A stretch of DNA of 64,000 nucleotides from an uncultured Sphingomonas sp. (GTDB lineage: Bacteria > Pseudomonadota > Alphaproteobacteria > Sphingomonadales > Sphingomonadaceae): positions 1 through 64,000 of the forward strand of contig CAJYLQ010000013.1 of the NCBI GenBank assembly GCA_913775975.1. The letters run 5' to 3'. Below the pieces are notes generated by a model. The model ran no database searches. It was not told the origin of the DNA and worked only from the letters and a program-made list of their open reading frames with translations. A program made the position numbers and the translations under genes. This document shows, piece by piece, positions 8,801-19,003 of the stretch. The stretch's first letter is position 1. Each line of letters starts with the position of its first letter.

Positions 8801-8992
8801 ACACTCCCCGCCCGAGGCTGGCCAGTCCTGAAGCATCGGCCGGGCCACCACGCCCTGTCCGTCACGCAGGGCACGCAGGCCCGCCCGGACGACTTCGCTG
8901 ACATTGGCATAGTCGCCCGTGGCGATGCTGTCCGCAATGAAGCTCTTCAGCTCAGGGGTCAGCGAAACATTGCAGGAAAGTCGGGAGGTCAT
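5882..8992 (-). CDS. Hybrid histidine kinase with N-terminal ParD-like RHH domain
   Basis: About 1036 residues. Numbering here is from GTG 9001; the ATG start at 8992 is 3 residues shorter. Residues 8-50 (SCNVSLTPELKSFI, GDYANVSEVVRAGLRAL) match the ribbon-helix-helix DNA-binding part of ParD antitoxins. Then come PAS-like domains (about 65-210, 220-335, 345-460), a coiled coil (460-515), a HisKA domain with GGVAHDFNNLL (H530), a HATPase domain with NARDAMEG, DTGSGM and GSGLGLSMVYGF, and two receiver domains with D820 and D971. The PAS part begins like many kinases of this group (GGECGALIRHRDWS), so ATG 8836 could be an independent start, but no Shine-Dalgarno precedes it. No parE-like gene lies next to it. 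Kinase identity is firm; DNA binding by the N-terminus is inferred. Confidence 0.85.
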   Translation of the reverse strand: MTSRLSCNVSLTPELKSFIADSIATGDYANVSEVVRAGLRALRDGQGVVARPMLQDWPASGGECGALIRHRDWSRTSLGAPQGWSHEMRATISNLVNSPVAKVLMWGPDHVMFYNDAYREIAGDRHPLALGMPVAEAFPEVWDWNGPVLAAVLKGEAQSHLDQPIVFQRSDGPQTLFLGLFYTPVYDADGQPGGVLCTIIDNSARVAAERKVAASEAELRRITDAVPMLVSYVDRDHVYRFANADYQTWFGIAPDAMVGRHVRDVIGDVAYGNRRADLDASLAGASIVAETVLQHRELGPRQTEIRYVPHVDDDGITHGVYILGIDVGERAEREAQIKASNSRFRTAMEAVHGVLWTNSADGRMLGEQPGWAALTGQSIAEYQGFGWSSAVHPDDAAGSVMAWNESVASRSMFVHEHRVRRHDGEWRTFAIRALPILNDAGEITEWVGVHTDISHQRAAEMALREHADNLSRQVRHRERAEDQLRQLNETLESRVIAEIGERRQAEAKLAQAQKMETVGKLTGGVAHDFNNLLQVVGGNLQLLARDVAGNERAERRVTNAMAGVSRGAKLAAQLLAFGRRQALEPKVVNVTRFVQGMDDILRRAIGEAIEVETVFSGGLWNTFIDPNQIENALLNLAINARDAMEGRGKLTIELANAHLDDAYARAHEEVTPGQYVMLAVTDTGSGMSPEIVAKVFEPFFSTKAEGKGSGLGLSMVYGFVKQSGGHVKIYSEVGEGTTIRLYLPRATESEDVEVLVDTGPITGGTETVLVVEDDEEVRTTVVEMLTDLGYRVLKAPDATSALAVVESGVAIDMLFTDVVMPGTLKSPELARKARERLPNIAVLFTSGYTENSIVHGGRLDKGVELLSKPYTRDALARKFRHVLANQQQRRQVSAPTPEVPEVEFVCAAPIAPSATIRRTALLVEDDDLIRMNTGEMLEEAGFVVVEAASAEEALTALQTTPVDVLVTDLNLPGASGQELAAKARALRPDALVVFATGDPGAVAKEENCVVLAKPYDARALARALDMKENRSVLTDG

Positions 8993-9091
8993 GCCTCGCA
9001 CTGCGCGTACGTCACATTCGTGTCAATAGATGGCACAGGCCCTTGAAATAAGGGCAATCAATCTTCGCGAACGGGCGCGTCGCCTGCTGGC

Positions 9092-9451
9092 CTATCCGCT
9101 TTGGCACATCCCGATCTTGTGGAAGGCATCCTTGAGATCTCGCTCGCGAAGCGGCTTGCTCAGGATGATTCCGGGAGGGTCGCAAGGTTTACATTCGCCG
9201 GGAGTCGCGCTGATGAAGATGACCGGTAGGGTGCCCAGCCGTTCATGGATCTGGGCCACCGCCATGGGGCCGGTACCCTCGACCAGCTTCACGTCGGAGG
9301 TTATCAATTCCGGGCGATGTGCCATCGCCGCCGCCACCGCATCCTGTTCGGTAACGGCGAAATCGAACGACGTCGCACCTTCCTCCTCGAGCATCACCTG
9401 GATGCTCATGGCGATGAATGGTTCATCCTCGATAATCAGTACATGACACAT
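9092..9451 (-). CDS. Single-domain response regulator
   Basis: A 119-residue receiver domain with no output domain. The acidic pair is in LIIEDEPFIA (E8, D9), the phospho-acceptor is D53 in TSDVKL, and the switch residues are S81 in FISAT and the lysine of LSKPLRE. It lies upstream of and on the same strand as the ParD-like hybrid kinase, 90 bp away, so the two may form a phosphorelay. The spacing is loose for an operon. Such stand-alone receivers act as phosphate shuttles or sinks in sphingomonad stress signalling. Confidence 0.88.
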   Translation of the reverse strand: MCHVLIIEDEPFIAMSIQVMLEEEGATSFDFAVTEQDAVAAAMAHRPELITSDVKLVEGTGPMAVAQIHERLGTLPVIFISATPGECKPCDPPGIILSKPLRERDLKDAFHKIGMCQSG

Positions 9452-9698
9452 GATCCGGCTCCCGACCCGACCAATTCATAACGCTTGCCAAGGTCGATCC
9501 GGTTCCTGTCGATCACGCATATGTTGCTGATGCAGCTTGGAAACGCTTGGTGATGATCGGGAACATAATGTCCCTCTGAACGATCAGTCGGCCCACGAAA
9601 TGGCGAATATTCCCATTTCGCAATGGCTCCAGCCAGGTTCCTTCAGGCCAGTATGGGCGACGTTCGTTTTGGGTGCGGCCAATGTAGAGGTGACACGA

Positions 9699-9863
9699 GT
9701 GAGCGAAGACTGCCCGGCTTATTTCGAACGACGCACCAATGAGGAATTGGCCTTGGCCAAGTCGGTCGACGACCTGACCCTGAAGGCGCGGCATTTGAAC
9801 AGGGCCGCTTATTTCGCCGCAGCTGGGGAACGGGCGCGCGACACGGTAGAGACATCCGGCTGA
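9699..9863 (+). CDS. Small conserved-looking hypothetical protein
   Basis: A 54-residue protein, GTG start, with AGAGGTG 6 nt upstream. SEDCPAYFERRTNEELALAK, then LKARHLNRAAYFAAAGE, is a charged two-helix sequence like many short sphingomonad proteins of unknown role. The frame is open upstream as far as 9537, with an ATG at 9600, but the ribosome binding site favours 9699. No function can be assigned. Confidence 0.5.
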   Translation: MSEDCPAYFERRTNEELALAKSVDDLTLKARHLNRAAYFAAAGERARDTVETSG

Positions 9864-9890
9864 GAAAGGTGACCGGACGGTTGGACCAGC

Positions 9891-10103
9891 TCATGTTCGC
9901 TTCGAAATTCCGTTGATCCGGCCCCAGCTGAAGCCGTTCATCCAACTCATGCGCAGCATGAGTTCGGCATGGGTGATCGGGCAATCGACCGCCGAGCCCA
10001 GAGGTGCGACACCCGCCCTCCGTCCAGCATCGAATGCCTCGTTCATCGCGACCAGCCACCAGTACATCGTGGGCAAATGACCCGCGGCCCTGACCATGGC
10101 CAT
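9891..10103 (-). CDS. Possible ribosome-modulation-factor-like small protein
   Basis: About 70 residues. The segment NEAFDAGRRAG, then CP, eight residues, R-M-S-W-M-N-G-F, resembles the RMF pattern (G..AG....CP......R..W..G), in which the E. coli protein has CP, six residues, R-S-Q-W-L-G-G. RMF dimerises ribosomes in stationary phase. Both the start (ATG 10103, 10097 or a later one such as 10067) and the family are uncertain, because no Shine-Dalgarno is visible. Confidence 0.4.
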   Translation of the reverse strand: MAMVRAAGHLPTMYWWLVAMNEAFDAGRRAGVAPLGSAVDCPITHAELMLRMSWMNGFSWGRINGISKRT

Positions 10104-10256
10104 CAATCAGATTATAAGATTGGCTACGTGTCGAGATAAACCGCATTGCCGAGCCATGCCTCCCGGTCGCCACGGGTTAATGCCCCGATCCGTAACATTT
10201 TTTTCGATTGCGGCGCCGCCGTCGCCGCTAATAAGGATCGCGATAACAATCATGCG

Positions 10257-12992
<2,736 letters not shown>

Positions 12993-13049
12993 CACTTGCC
13001 GAATGATGGGGTGTTCACAAATTCGACCTCTGCCGGGCGGAGCCGCCCA

Positions 13050-13421
13050 TTAAGCCGAAAGGTGGTCGATCACGCCCAGTACATGGCGTGGGTCGAACGG
13101 CTTTCCCACGAACACCGCCCGGTCGGGTAGGTCGGCTGCAGATGGATTAGCCATGCCCGAAACGACGATGAGGATCGTTGGCGGATAGCGGTCGCGGACG
13201 AAGTGGGCGAGTTTCACGCCGTCCATGGATCCTGGCATCTGCACATCGGTCAGCACGATACGAATGGACGCGTTCGCAGCGAGCACCTCGATCGCCTCGT
13301 CCGCGTCCTCGGCTTCGAACACCTTGAAGCCTCGGTCTTCGAAAAAGTCCACAAGGTCGTAGCGGACGAAAGGCTCGTCCTCGACGATGAGGATGCTGCG
13401 TGGGGGAATGGCCTGTCCCAT
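13050..13421 (-). CDS. Single-domain response regulator downstream of HWE kinase
   Basis: A 123-residue receiver domain: acidic pair in LIVEDEPFVR, phospho-acceptor D59 in VLTDVQMPG, conserved serine in VVSGMA and lysine in VGKPFD. There is no output domain. Its ATG follows the stop of the HWE kinase after a single base, so the two are translationally coupled and almost certainly a cognate pair. In alphaproteobacteria, HWE kinases with stand-alone receivers commonly feed the general stress response; that link is inference here. Confidence 0.9.
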   Translation of the reverse strand: MGQAIPPRSILIVEDEPFVRYDLVDFFEDRGFKVFEAEDADEAIEVLAANASIRIVLTDVQMPGSMDGVKLAHFVRDRYPPTILIVVSGMANPSAADLPDRAVFVGKPFDPRHVLGVIDHLSA

Positions 13422-13422
13422 G

Positions 13423-14826
13423 TCAGTCGTCGATCAGTTGGCCGGTGTCGCCGAGTGGCGCATCGATCCGGAACACGACGCCTTCGACTGGGAAATCCAG
13501 TAACGTCCTGCCTCTGAAATAGGCCCCGAGCGAGCGCTCAATCATACGCGAGCCGAAGCCGCGCTGCGTCGGTTGCACGACCGGCGGCCCATCCCGTTCC
13601 TGCCAGATCAGATGGAAGCAGGACGCTCCGTTGTTGCCATTCACCTGCCATCGCAGCGCTACCGATCCCGTGTCGTTGCTGAGCGCGCCATACTTGGTCG
13701 CGTTGGTCGCCAATTCATGGAGAGCCAGGGTCAACGCCAGAGCGACCTGCGAGTTCAATCGGATGCGCGGGCCTTCGATCGTGATCCTGTCCTTCATGCC
13801 AGACACGGCCGACATGCCGGCATCGACGACGTCGTGAAGCTCAGCCGGTTGCCACGCGGTGGTGGTCAAAACGTCGGTAGCCCGCCCGAGCGATGCAAGC
13901 CTCGAGGAAAAGGCAGCTGATGCGTCCTCGACGCTATGCGTTCCGCGCAGCGTCTGATTGGCAATGGACTGGACCAGGGTCAGCACGTTCTTGAGACGGT
14001 GGCTCAATTCGCCGTTTAGAAGCCGCTGCTGTTCGCGTGATTCGTGCAATGCGGTATGGTCGCGCGACACCGACAGGACGCGAGCAGGCTGACCATCGGG
14101 GCCGGGAATGGGCGAGACGGATACCGACCACCATTTCGGAATGCCGATATAGGTGTCGGCTGCGGCCTCGAAATGCGACGAGCGTCCTTCGGCCGCCACC
14201 TGCAGCGCTGCGCGGGCCTGGACCGAGCCGCCGTCCTTGAGGAAATCAGGCCAGGGGCAACCACGTACGGCATTGAAGTCGCTGATGTCCATCACCTTCA
14301 TGCCGCCTTCGCTCATGAAGGTCAGGTTGCCGTCCAGATCCAGGACCTTGATGCAGTCAGTCGACGCCGCAAGGACGCTGGACAGGAAGGCCTCGCGTTC
14401 CGCTGACGAACGCTCCCGCTCGACCAACTCTGCATTGAGGGAGACCGACCGACGCATGGATTCGCGCAGCTCGCCGGCAAGCATGACCATGCCCGTCAGG
14501 ATCACGACGAAGAGGCCTGCCGCCACCCACTGCGGTTCCGGCAACCAATAGTCGTTGGAGGCGCTTCCGATCGAAAGGGCACCGGCAAGCGTAGACAGCG
14601 CGGCGGCAAACAACCCGGCCCCCTGTCCGAACACTAGCGCAACGCCGATCGCCGCAGGAATGAACAGCAGCCATGGAAGTTCGTCGGGCACGAAAAGGAT
14701 GCGTGCCGTGGCCACCAGCGCTATCGCCAAGGCGGCCAAGGCGTATCGCGTGACACCCGGCAAAGGCCGATCGAAGGACCAGATGACGATCCGGTCGAAA
14801 ATGCTGCTCGGTCGTGTTCTGATCAT
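13423..14826 (-). CDS. Membrane HWE-family sensor histidine kinase
   Basis: A 467-residue protein. Residues 25-120 hold four hydrophobic segments (TRYALAALAIALVATARILF, LLFIPAAIGVALVFG, GLFAAALSTLAGAL, WVAAGLFVVILTGMVMLAGE), resembling a DUF4118/MASE-type sensor. Residues 145-262 are a PAS domain. The kinase core has H276 in LNGELSHRLKNVLTLVQSIA, the HELATNATKYGAL box and a W-x-E motif in LIWQERDG, the hallmarks of the HWE/HisKA_2 family. It is coupled to the response regulator that follows. The likely role is general-stress or light/redox signalling, but the ligand is unknown. Confidence 0.9.
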   Translation of the reverse strand: MIRTRPSSIFDRIVIWSFDRPLPGVTRYALAALAIALVATARILFVPDELPWLLFIPAAIGVALVFGQGAGLFAAALSTLAGALSIGSASNDYWLPEPQWVAAGLFVVILTGMVMLAGELRESMRRSVSLNAELVERERSSAEREAFLSSVLAASTDCIKVLDLDGNLTFMSEGGMKVMDISDFNAVRGCPWPDFLKDGGSVQARAALQVAAEGRSSHFEAAADTYIGIPKWWSVSVSPIPGPDGQPARVLSVSRDHTALHESREQQRLLNGELSHRLKNVLTLVQSIANQTLRGTHSVEDASAAFSSRLASLGRATDVLTTTAWQPAELHDVVDAGMSAVSGMKDRITIEGPRIRLNSQVALALTLALHELATNATKYGALSNDTGSVALRWQVNGNNGASCFHLIWQERDGPPVVQPTQRGFGSRMIERSLGAYFRGRTLLDFPVEGVVFRIDAPLGDTGQLIDD

Positions 14827-15027
14827 TCCGCCATCCGAAAGCGGACCTCGCCCCCCGGCCTGTCCCTGCGTCTTCGCTAATCTAGATCACTGCATATGAC
14901 CACAATTAACATCACCGCTTGGAAATTTTCGCTACTTTAAGAATGTTTCCTGCGATGAAGCGTTTACGGGTCTTCATCCTATCATGAAGTCGGCGCAAGC
15001 CTGCTTCAAACGATGGGTCGGGGGCTT
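14827..15027. other. Upstream region of the HWE kinase
   Basis: About 200 bp, AT-richer than the surrounding genes; it must contain the promoter for the minus-strand kinase. A 7-bp inverted repeat GATGAAG / CTTCATC with an 11-nt spacer lies at 14954-14978. No EcfG-type (GGAAC-N16/17-CGTT) promoter was identified. Confidence 0.4.
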
Positions 15028-15237
15028 ATGGCAAGCGGTCGAAGTTATCGCTCGCGTTTTCTCGTCATTCTGCGAGATTTGACAGGGGCAGTCCGCAGCG
15101 GACTCGCTCAAATAGACGGTCGTCTATTACGCTTCGCGCTAGAAGATGGACCGTTCGCCGCCAGTCGGTTTCCCTCCCCAATCGAGGACGCTGCACAGTA
15201 TCTATATTCGGCAATAATGAGCGAACGTGCTGCTTGA
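15028..15237 (+). CDS. Doubtful small hypothetical protein
   Basis: A 69-residue frame with ATG 15028 preceded by TCGGGGGC. The sequence, MASGRSYRSRFLVILRDLTG onwards, has no recognisable family or motif. It is listed because it fills an otherwise empty interval and has an acceptable ribosome-binding site; it may not be a gene. The 110 bp after it up to the HU gene hold nothing identifiable. Confidence 0.25.
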   Translation: MASGRSYRSRFLVILRDLTGAVRSGLAQIDGRLLRFALEDGPFAASRFPSPIEDAAQYLYSAIMSERAA

Positions 15238-15348
15238 CCTTCATAGCACGAGAGGGCTGGTGCGCTCGAAAGGACCAATTGCTGGGGTCCGCCCTATGTC
15301 AGGCTTATAGCGCCGCCCCGCCCGACGTGCGGGCGGAGCGACGGACGC

Positions 15349-15624
15349 TTATCCGTTGAGCTTGTCCTTGACGGCCTTGGCCGGCGCAAAGCCGAGCTTC
15401 TTGGACGCGGCAATCTGCATGGCCTCGCCGGTGGCGGGGTTACGACCTTCACGTGCCGGGCTGTCCTTGACCTTGAACTTGCCAAAGCCGTTGACGGAAA
15501 TCTCGTCACCGGCGACCGCGGCCTCGACGATGGCGGCAAAGACACCGTCGACGAGCTTGCGGGCATCAGCCTTGCTGACGTCGTGGCTGGCAGCGATACG
15601 GTCGGCGAGGTCGGAATTGTTCAT
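15349..15624 (-). CDS. hup: HU-family DNA-binding protein
   Basis: A 91-residue protein of the standard HU length. It starts MNNSDLADRIAASHDVSKAD, contains GFGKFKV and the DNA-binding arm with the signature GRNPATGE (residues 60-67), and ends in the usual basic helix. HU dimers bend and compact DNA and assist replication and transcription. It is a single-gene unit; the 420 bp upstream hold its promoter. The family is certain, but alpha versus beta subunit type cannot be settled here. Confidence 0.95.
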   Translation of the reverse strand: MNNSDLADRIAASHDVSKADARKLVDGVFAAIVEAAVAGDEISVNGFGKFKVKDSPAREGRNPATGEAMQIAASKKLGFAPAKAVKDKLNG

Positions 15625-16045
15625 GTCATGCTCTCAAGTTGTGGAGCGGCCTCCATATGCGCGGGTTTGGGTGCTACGCCACCCACATCTCGAAGACGGA
15701 ACAAACCCACCGCCTGAGCATGCGCTTGGGATGGCTGAGATAACGCTTGGCATATACCGCCGTTCGTGCCGCCTCACCGATTTGATCCGAACGGGGCAGC
15801 TTGCATATCGTGAATGGAAGGTACGTCGCTAAATAAACAACGATGTCTCCAACCGTATGAGACAAATCAACGATTCACTCCGCGTGATAGCGCGATGAAA
15901 CACATCGGCCGTATACCGGATCAAATCGTCGCTTGACGCCGTGTCCTTATTGCTGCTGCAAGGCCGTTGCTGTGACATGGCCGTTTACGGTTCCCCGGAA
16001 CCGCGCAGCGTTTCAACACTCCTGCCACTCCCATCTGGATAGACC
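15625..16045. other. Gene-free region between HU and mucR
   Basis: A 421-bp interval between the divergent HU and MucR genes. It contains only short frames without recognisable protein patterns, and it is relatively AT-rich near 15820-15900. It should carry both promoters. Nothing further can be supported. Confidence 0.5.
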
Positions 16046-16555
16046 ATGGCTGACGAAACCATCACCGACACCGCGCATGCGGTCGAACTCGCCACCGAAC
16101 TGACCATTGCCTGGCTGGGCAATCCCAACACGCGCATCGACGCCGAGCAGGTACCGGCTTTTCTGGGCAGCATGCACAGCGCCATCCTGAAGCTGGCCGG
16201 CGGCAGCGAGGCGGCGGCAGCAGACGCTATCGACACCACCGAATACACCCCTGCGGTGTCGGTGCGGAAGTCGCTGGCGTCAAAGGACCACATCATCTCG
16301 ATGATCGACGGCAAGCCCTACAAGACGTTGCGCCGGCATCTCGCGACGCATGGTCTGTCGCCGGCGGAATACCGCGACCGTTATGGCCTGAAGGCGGATT
16401 ATCCCATGGTTGCCGAGAATTACTCGGAAAGCCGCCGTGCCATGGCGAAGAAGATCGGCCTGGGTCGCAAGCCCGGAACCAAGGTCGCCAAGACCGAAGA
16501 GGCTGCCGCCACCCCGCGTCGCCGCAAGGCGGCCGAGGCCGCGCCGGCGGAATAA
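16046..16555 (+). CDS. mucR: MucR/Ros-family transcriptional regulator lacking zinc cysteines
   Basis: A 169-residue protein. Residues 75-145 match the MucR/Ros DNA-binding region (GKPYKTLRRHLATHGLSPAE, YRDRYGL, DYPMVAENY, KKIGLGRKPG). The classical Ros zinc finger is Cys2His2, but this protein has no cysteine at all; the position of the CxxC loop reads ISMIDGKPYK. Some MucR homologues are known to fold without zinc, and this would be one. The C-terminus is a basic, Ala-rich tail. MucR proteins control exopolysaccharide, cell-cycle and motility genes in alphaproteobacteria, and this one lies next to the flagellar locus. A strong terminator follows. Confidence 0.9.
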   Translation: MADETITDTAHAVELATELTIAWLGNPNTRIDAEQVPAFLGSMHSAILKLAGGSEAAAADAIDTTEYTPAVSVRKSLASKDHIISMIDGKPYKTLRRHLATHGLSPAEYRDRYGLKADYPMVAENYSESRRAMAKKIGLGRKPGTKVAKTEEAAATPRRRKAAEAAPAE

Positions 16556-16596
16556 GCCGCAAGTTCCTGCCGCCCGGCGGGGGAGCTAAAGGACAG

Positions 16597-16636
16597 GGGC
16601 GTTCGGGCGGTTCGATCCGTCCGGGCGCCCTTTTTT
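16597..16636 (+). terminator. Rho-independent terminator of mucR
   Basis: A 14-bp stem (16597-16610 with 16617-16630, three G-T wobbles), a 6-nt loop TTCGAT, then six T at 16631-16636. It begins 42 bp after the mucR stop. Confidence 0.92.
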
Positions 16637-17085
16637 CGTTTTCGGGAACGGCCGGACGGATCGATCGGAATGGCGCGGGTCGTTTTCAGCATCCCGAAAG
16701 CGACGATGTCGCCGGCATTATCGCATGGCTTAATTTCAATTGATCCGTGGTGGCCAACGACCCGGGATGAACTTCGTGTTATCTCTCCCGCATGGGATCG
16801 CGTCGTTCCCAACATCGTCGGCGAAATGTTTCCGTCCACGTCGTGACCGTAGAGCCGAACGACTCGGGCCTGCCTCATGTTGGTCATTTCAAGCGCAGCG
16901 ACGCGGAGCCGGATCAGGACGTCCTGGCTTGCCTCGCGACGACGCGAATGCGACGTGGCAATTGCGACCGCAATGTCGCCGGACCGTCCACCCAAGGGGG
17001 GCGGAGGGCCCTTCTCCCACGCTTCCCGTGATCGCTGCGCTCCGGGCGGCGCCGTCGGATTTGCCCCCGGTCCGTTACGCCGCGC
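16637..17085. other. Gene-free region between mucR terminator and motB
   Basis: About 450 bp between the end of mucR and the convergent motB stop. Frames on both strands are Arg/Pro-rich with no recognisable family and no ribosome-binding sites. No T-tailed hairpin for motB was found. Nothing else can be supported. Confidence 0.5.
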
Positions 17086-17994
17086 CTATTGGCCGAAGCT
17101 GCCCTTGCGATATAGCAGCGTGATCGCGACGCGGCGGTTGCGCGGATCGCCGGGATCGTTCTCGATCATCGGTTCGCGATCGGCGACGCCCTCGATCCGT
17201 TCGAAGCGCGCTTCGGGCAGGCCGCCCAGCGCCAGCCGGCGGCGGGTCGCCTCGGCCCGGCCGGTGGCGAGCATCCAGTTGTTCATCGCGCGCGGGTCAC
17301 CGAACGGCACCGAGTCGGTATGGCCGCGGATCATCACGGGATTGTCCGTACCCTTGATCGAACCGGCGATCATCCCGATCAGCTCCGACGCGCGCGGATC
17401 GAGCATCGTCGTGCCCGATGCGAACATCGAATAATCGGCGTCGTCGACCAGATCGATGCGCAGGCCCTGGTCGGTCGGCACGAAGCGGACGTGCTTGGCC
17501 AGCTTGGCGAGGTCGGGAGAGGACATGATCTTGTCCTTGATCTGCTCGCTCATCTTGGCGAACGACTTCATGTCCTCCTGCCGGCTGGCGGGGGTGGAGC
17601 GCAGCGAGCCCTTGGGCCCCATGCCCGCCTGCGGGCCGCCGCTTTCCATCTTGGTCGGCATACCCATCGACGCGATCAGCGAGGCGGCGGCCTTCGGCCC
17701 CGTCTTGTTGTTCGACATCATCGATTCGCCGCCCAGCGGGCCATGGCCGCCGATGCCCAGCTTCTTCTGGTCCATGATCGTCGGCGCGAAATAGTCGGCC
17801 AGACCCTTGCGCTGCTTTTCCGTCGTCGCGCCGAGCAGCCAGAGGAGGAGGAAGAACGCCATCATCGCGGTCACGAAGTCGGCATACGCGACCTTCCACG
17901 CGCCGCCATGATGCCCGCCGCCGCCCTCGATATAGACTTTCTTGACGATGATCTTCGGCGGCACGTTGCTGCCGTGCGGGGCGGCTTTCGCCAT
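17086..17994 (-). CDS. motB: Flagellar stator protein MotB
   Basis: A 302-residue protein. One membrane helix near the N-terminus contains the proton-carrying aspartate: VAYADFVTAMMAFFLLLWLL, D39. A plug/linker rich in Gly, Met and Lys follows, then a C-terminal OmpA-like peptidoglycan-binding domain (about 165-295) with IRGHTDSVPFG and NNWMLATGRAEATRR. MotB anchors the stator to the cell wall and, with MotA, forms the ion channel that drives rotation; the Asp-based motif indicates protons. It starts 1 bp after the motA stop. A second, smaller MotB-like protein is encoded at 28792-29313. Confidence 0.96.
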   Translation of the reverse strand: MAKAAPHGSNVPPKIIVKKVYIEGGGGHHGGAWKVAYADFVTAMMAFFLLLWLLGATTEKQRKGLADYFAPTIMDQKKLGIGGHGPLGGESMMSNNKTGPKAAASLIASMGMPTKMESGGPQAGMGPKGSLRSTPASRQEDMKSFAKMSEQIKDKIMSSPDLAKLAKHVRFVPTDQGLRIDLVDDADYSMFASGTTMLDPRASELIGMIAGSIKGTDNPVMIRGHTDSVPFGDPRAMNNWMLATGRAEATRRRLALGGLPEARFERIEGVADREPMIENDPGDPRNRRVAITLLYRKGSFGQ

Positions 17995-17995
17995 G

Positions 17996-18859
17996 TTACT
18001 TGCCCCTCAGGCCGTCGAACACCTCGGCGAAGCCGGGCTGGTTCTTGTGGTCGATGCCAGCCCGCGCCGCCTCGATGACGAGCGGCTGCGGATGGCCGTG
18101 GAGCGAGGCGATGATGATCTGCTTCACCACGCCGTAGATCACGGAATCGGCCGCGATCACCTGCTTCAGCCGGTTGGCGAGCGGGTTCACCACGCCATAG
18201 GCCAGCAGCACGCCCATGAAGGTGCCGACCAGTGCCGAGCCGATCATGCCGCCCAGCACCGACGGCGGCTTGTCGATCGAGCCCATCGTCTTCACGATGC
18301 CCAGAACCGCCGCGACGATGCCGAGCGCGGGCAGCGCGTCGGCCAGGCTGGTCAGCGTATGCTCCGGGCTTTCGACCTCGTGGTGATGCGTCTTGATCGA
18401 ATGGTCCATCACCTCCTCGACCGCGTGCACGTCCAGCGTGCCCGACGACACCACGACGAGGCGCAGCGTGTCGGCGATCAGGTTGATCAGCGTGTGGTCC
18501 TTCAGAAGCTTCGGATATTCGGCGAAGACCGACGAGGAGGAGGGGTCCTCGACATGCGGTTCGAGCGCGATCGGCCCTTCCATCCGCAGCATCTTCATCA
18601 GCTTCGACACGAGGAATATGACGTCGAGATAATCTTGCTTCTTGTATTTGGGCCCCTTGAACACCTTGCCGAGGCCGCCGCCCATCGCCTTCAATTCCTT
18701 GCCGGAATTGCCGATGATGAGCGCGCCGGCGGCGGCGCCGCCGATGATGAGCATCTCGTGCGGGATCGCCTCGAACACGGGGCCGAGGTTGCCGCCGGTG
18801 ATGGCGAAGCCGCCGAAGACCATGCCGAACAGGACGACGAGGCCGATTGCAGGAAACAT
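17996..18859 (-). CDS. motA: Flagellar stator protein MotA
   Basis: A 287-residue, four-helix protein of the full-length MotA type. It has N-terminal helices (residues 1-50), a large cytoplasmic loop that contacts FliG (about 60-165), then LADALPALGIVAAVLGIVKT and GVLLAYGVVNPLANRLK, each with the conserved channel proline. The 144 bp upstream separate it from flgL. A possible but poor sigma-28-like element (TAAC-N16-CCGGTTAA, 18913-18940, minus strand) sits about 50 bp before the start, so motAB may be transcribed independently of the flg operon. Confidence 0.97.
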   Translation of the reverse strand: MFPAIGLVVLFGMVFGGFAITGGNLGPVFEAIPHEMLIIGGAAAGALIIGNSGKELKAMGGGLGKVFKGPKYKKQDYLDVIFLVSKLMKMLRMEGPIALEPHVEDPSSSSVFAEYPKLLKDHTLINLIADTLRLVVVSSGTLDVHAVEEVMDHSIKTHHHEVESPEHTLTSLADALPALGIVAAVLGIVKTMGSIDKPPSVLGGMIGSALVGTFMGVLLAYGVVNPLANRLKQVIAADSVIYGVVKQIIIASLHGHPQPLVIEAARAGIDHKNQPGFAEVFDGLRGK

Positions 18860-19003
18860 GAAAGGCTCACCCCGGGGTCAAGGCCGGCAGGACCGGCGTC
18901 ATGATTCCCGGATTAACCGGATTTCGTCGACAACCCGTTACCGGGCGGGGAAAGGGCCGCGGGAAAGTGGCGGGCCGCGCGCCGGGCGTCAGCCGCCCGC
19001 CGG

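Noticed and set aside
16420..16995. 191-codon minus-strand frame over the end of mucR
   Set aside because: Runs through the mucR terminator and antisense to mucR; translation is low-complexity Arg/Ser/Ala.
18913..18940. Sigma-28 promoter before motA
   Set aside because: TAAC-N16-CCGGTTAA departs from the locus pattern in both boxes and in spacing; mentioned under motA only.
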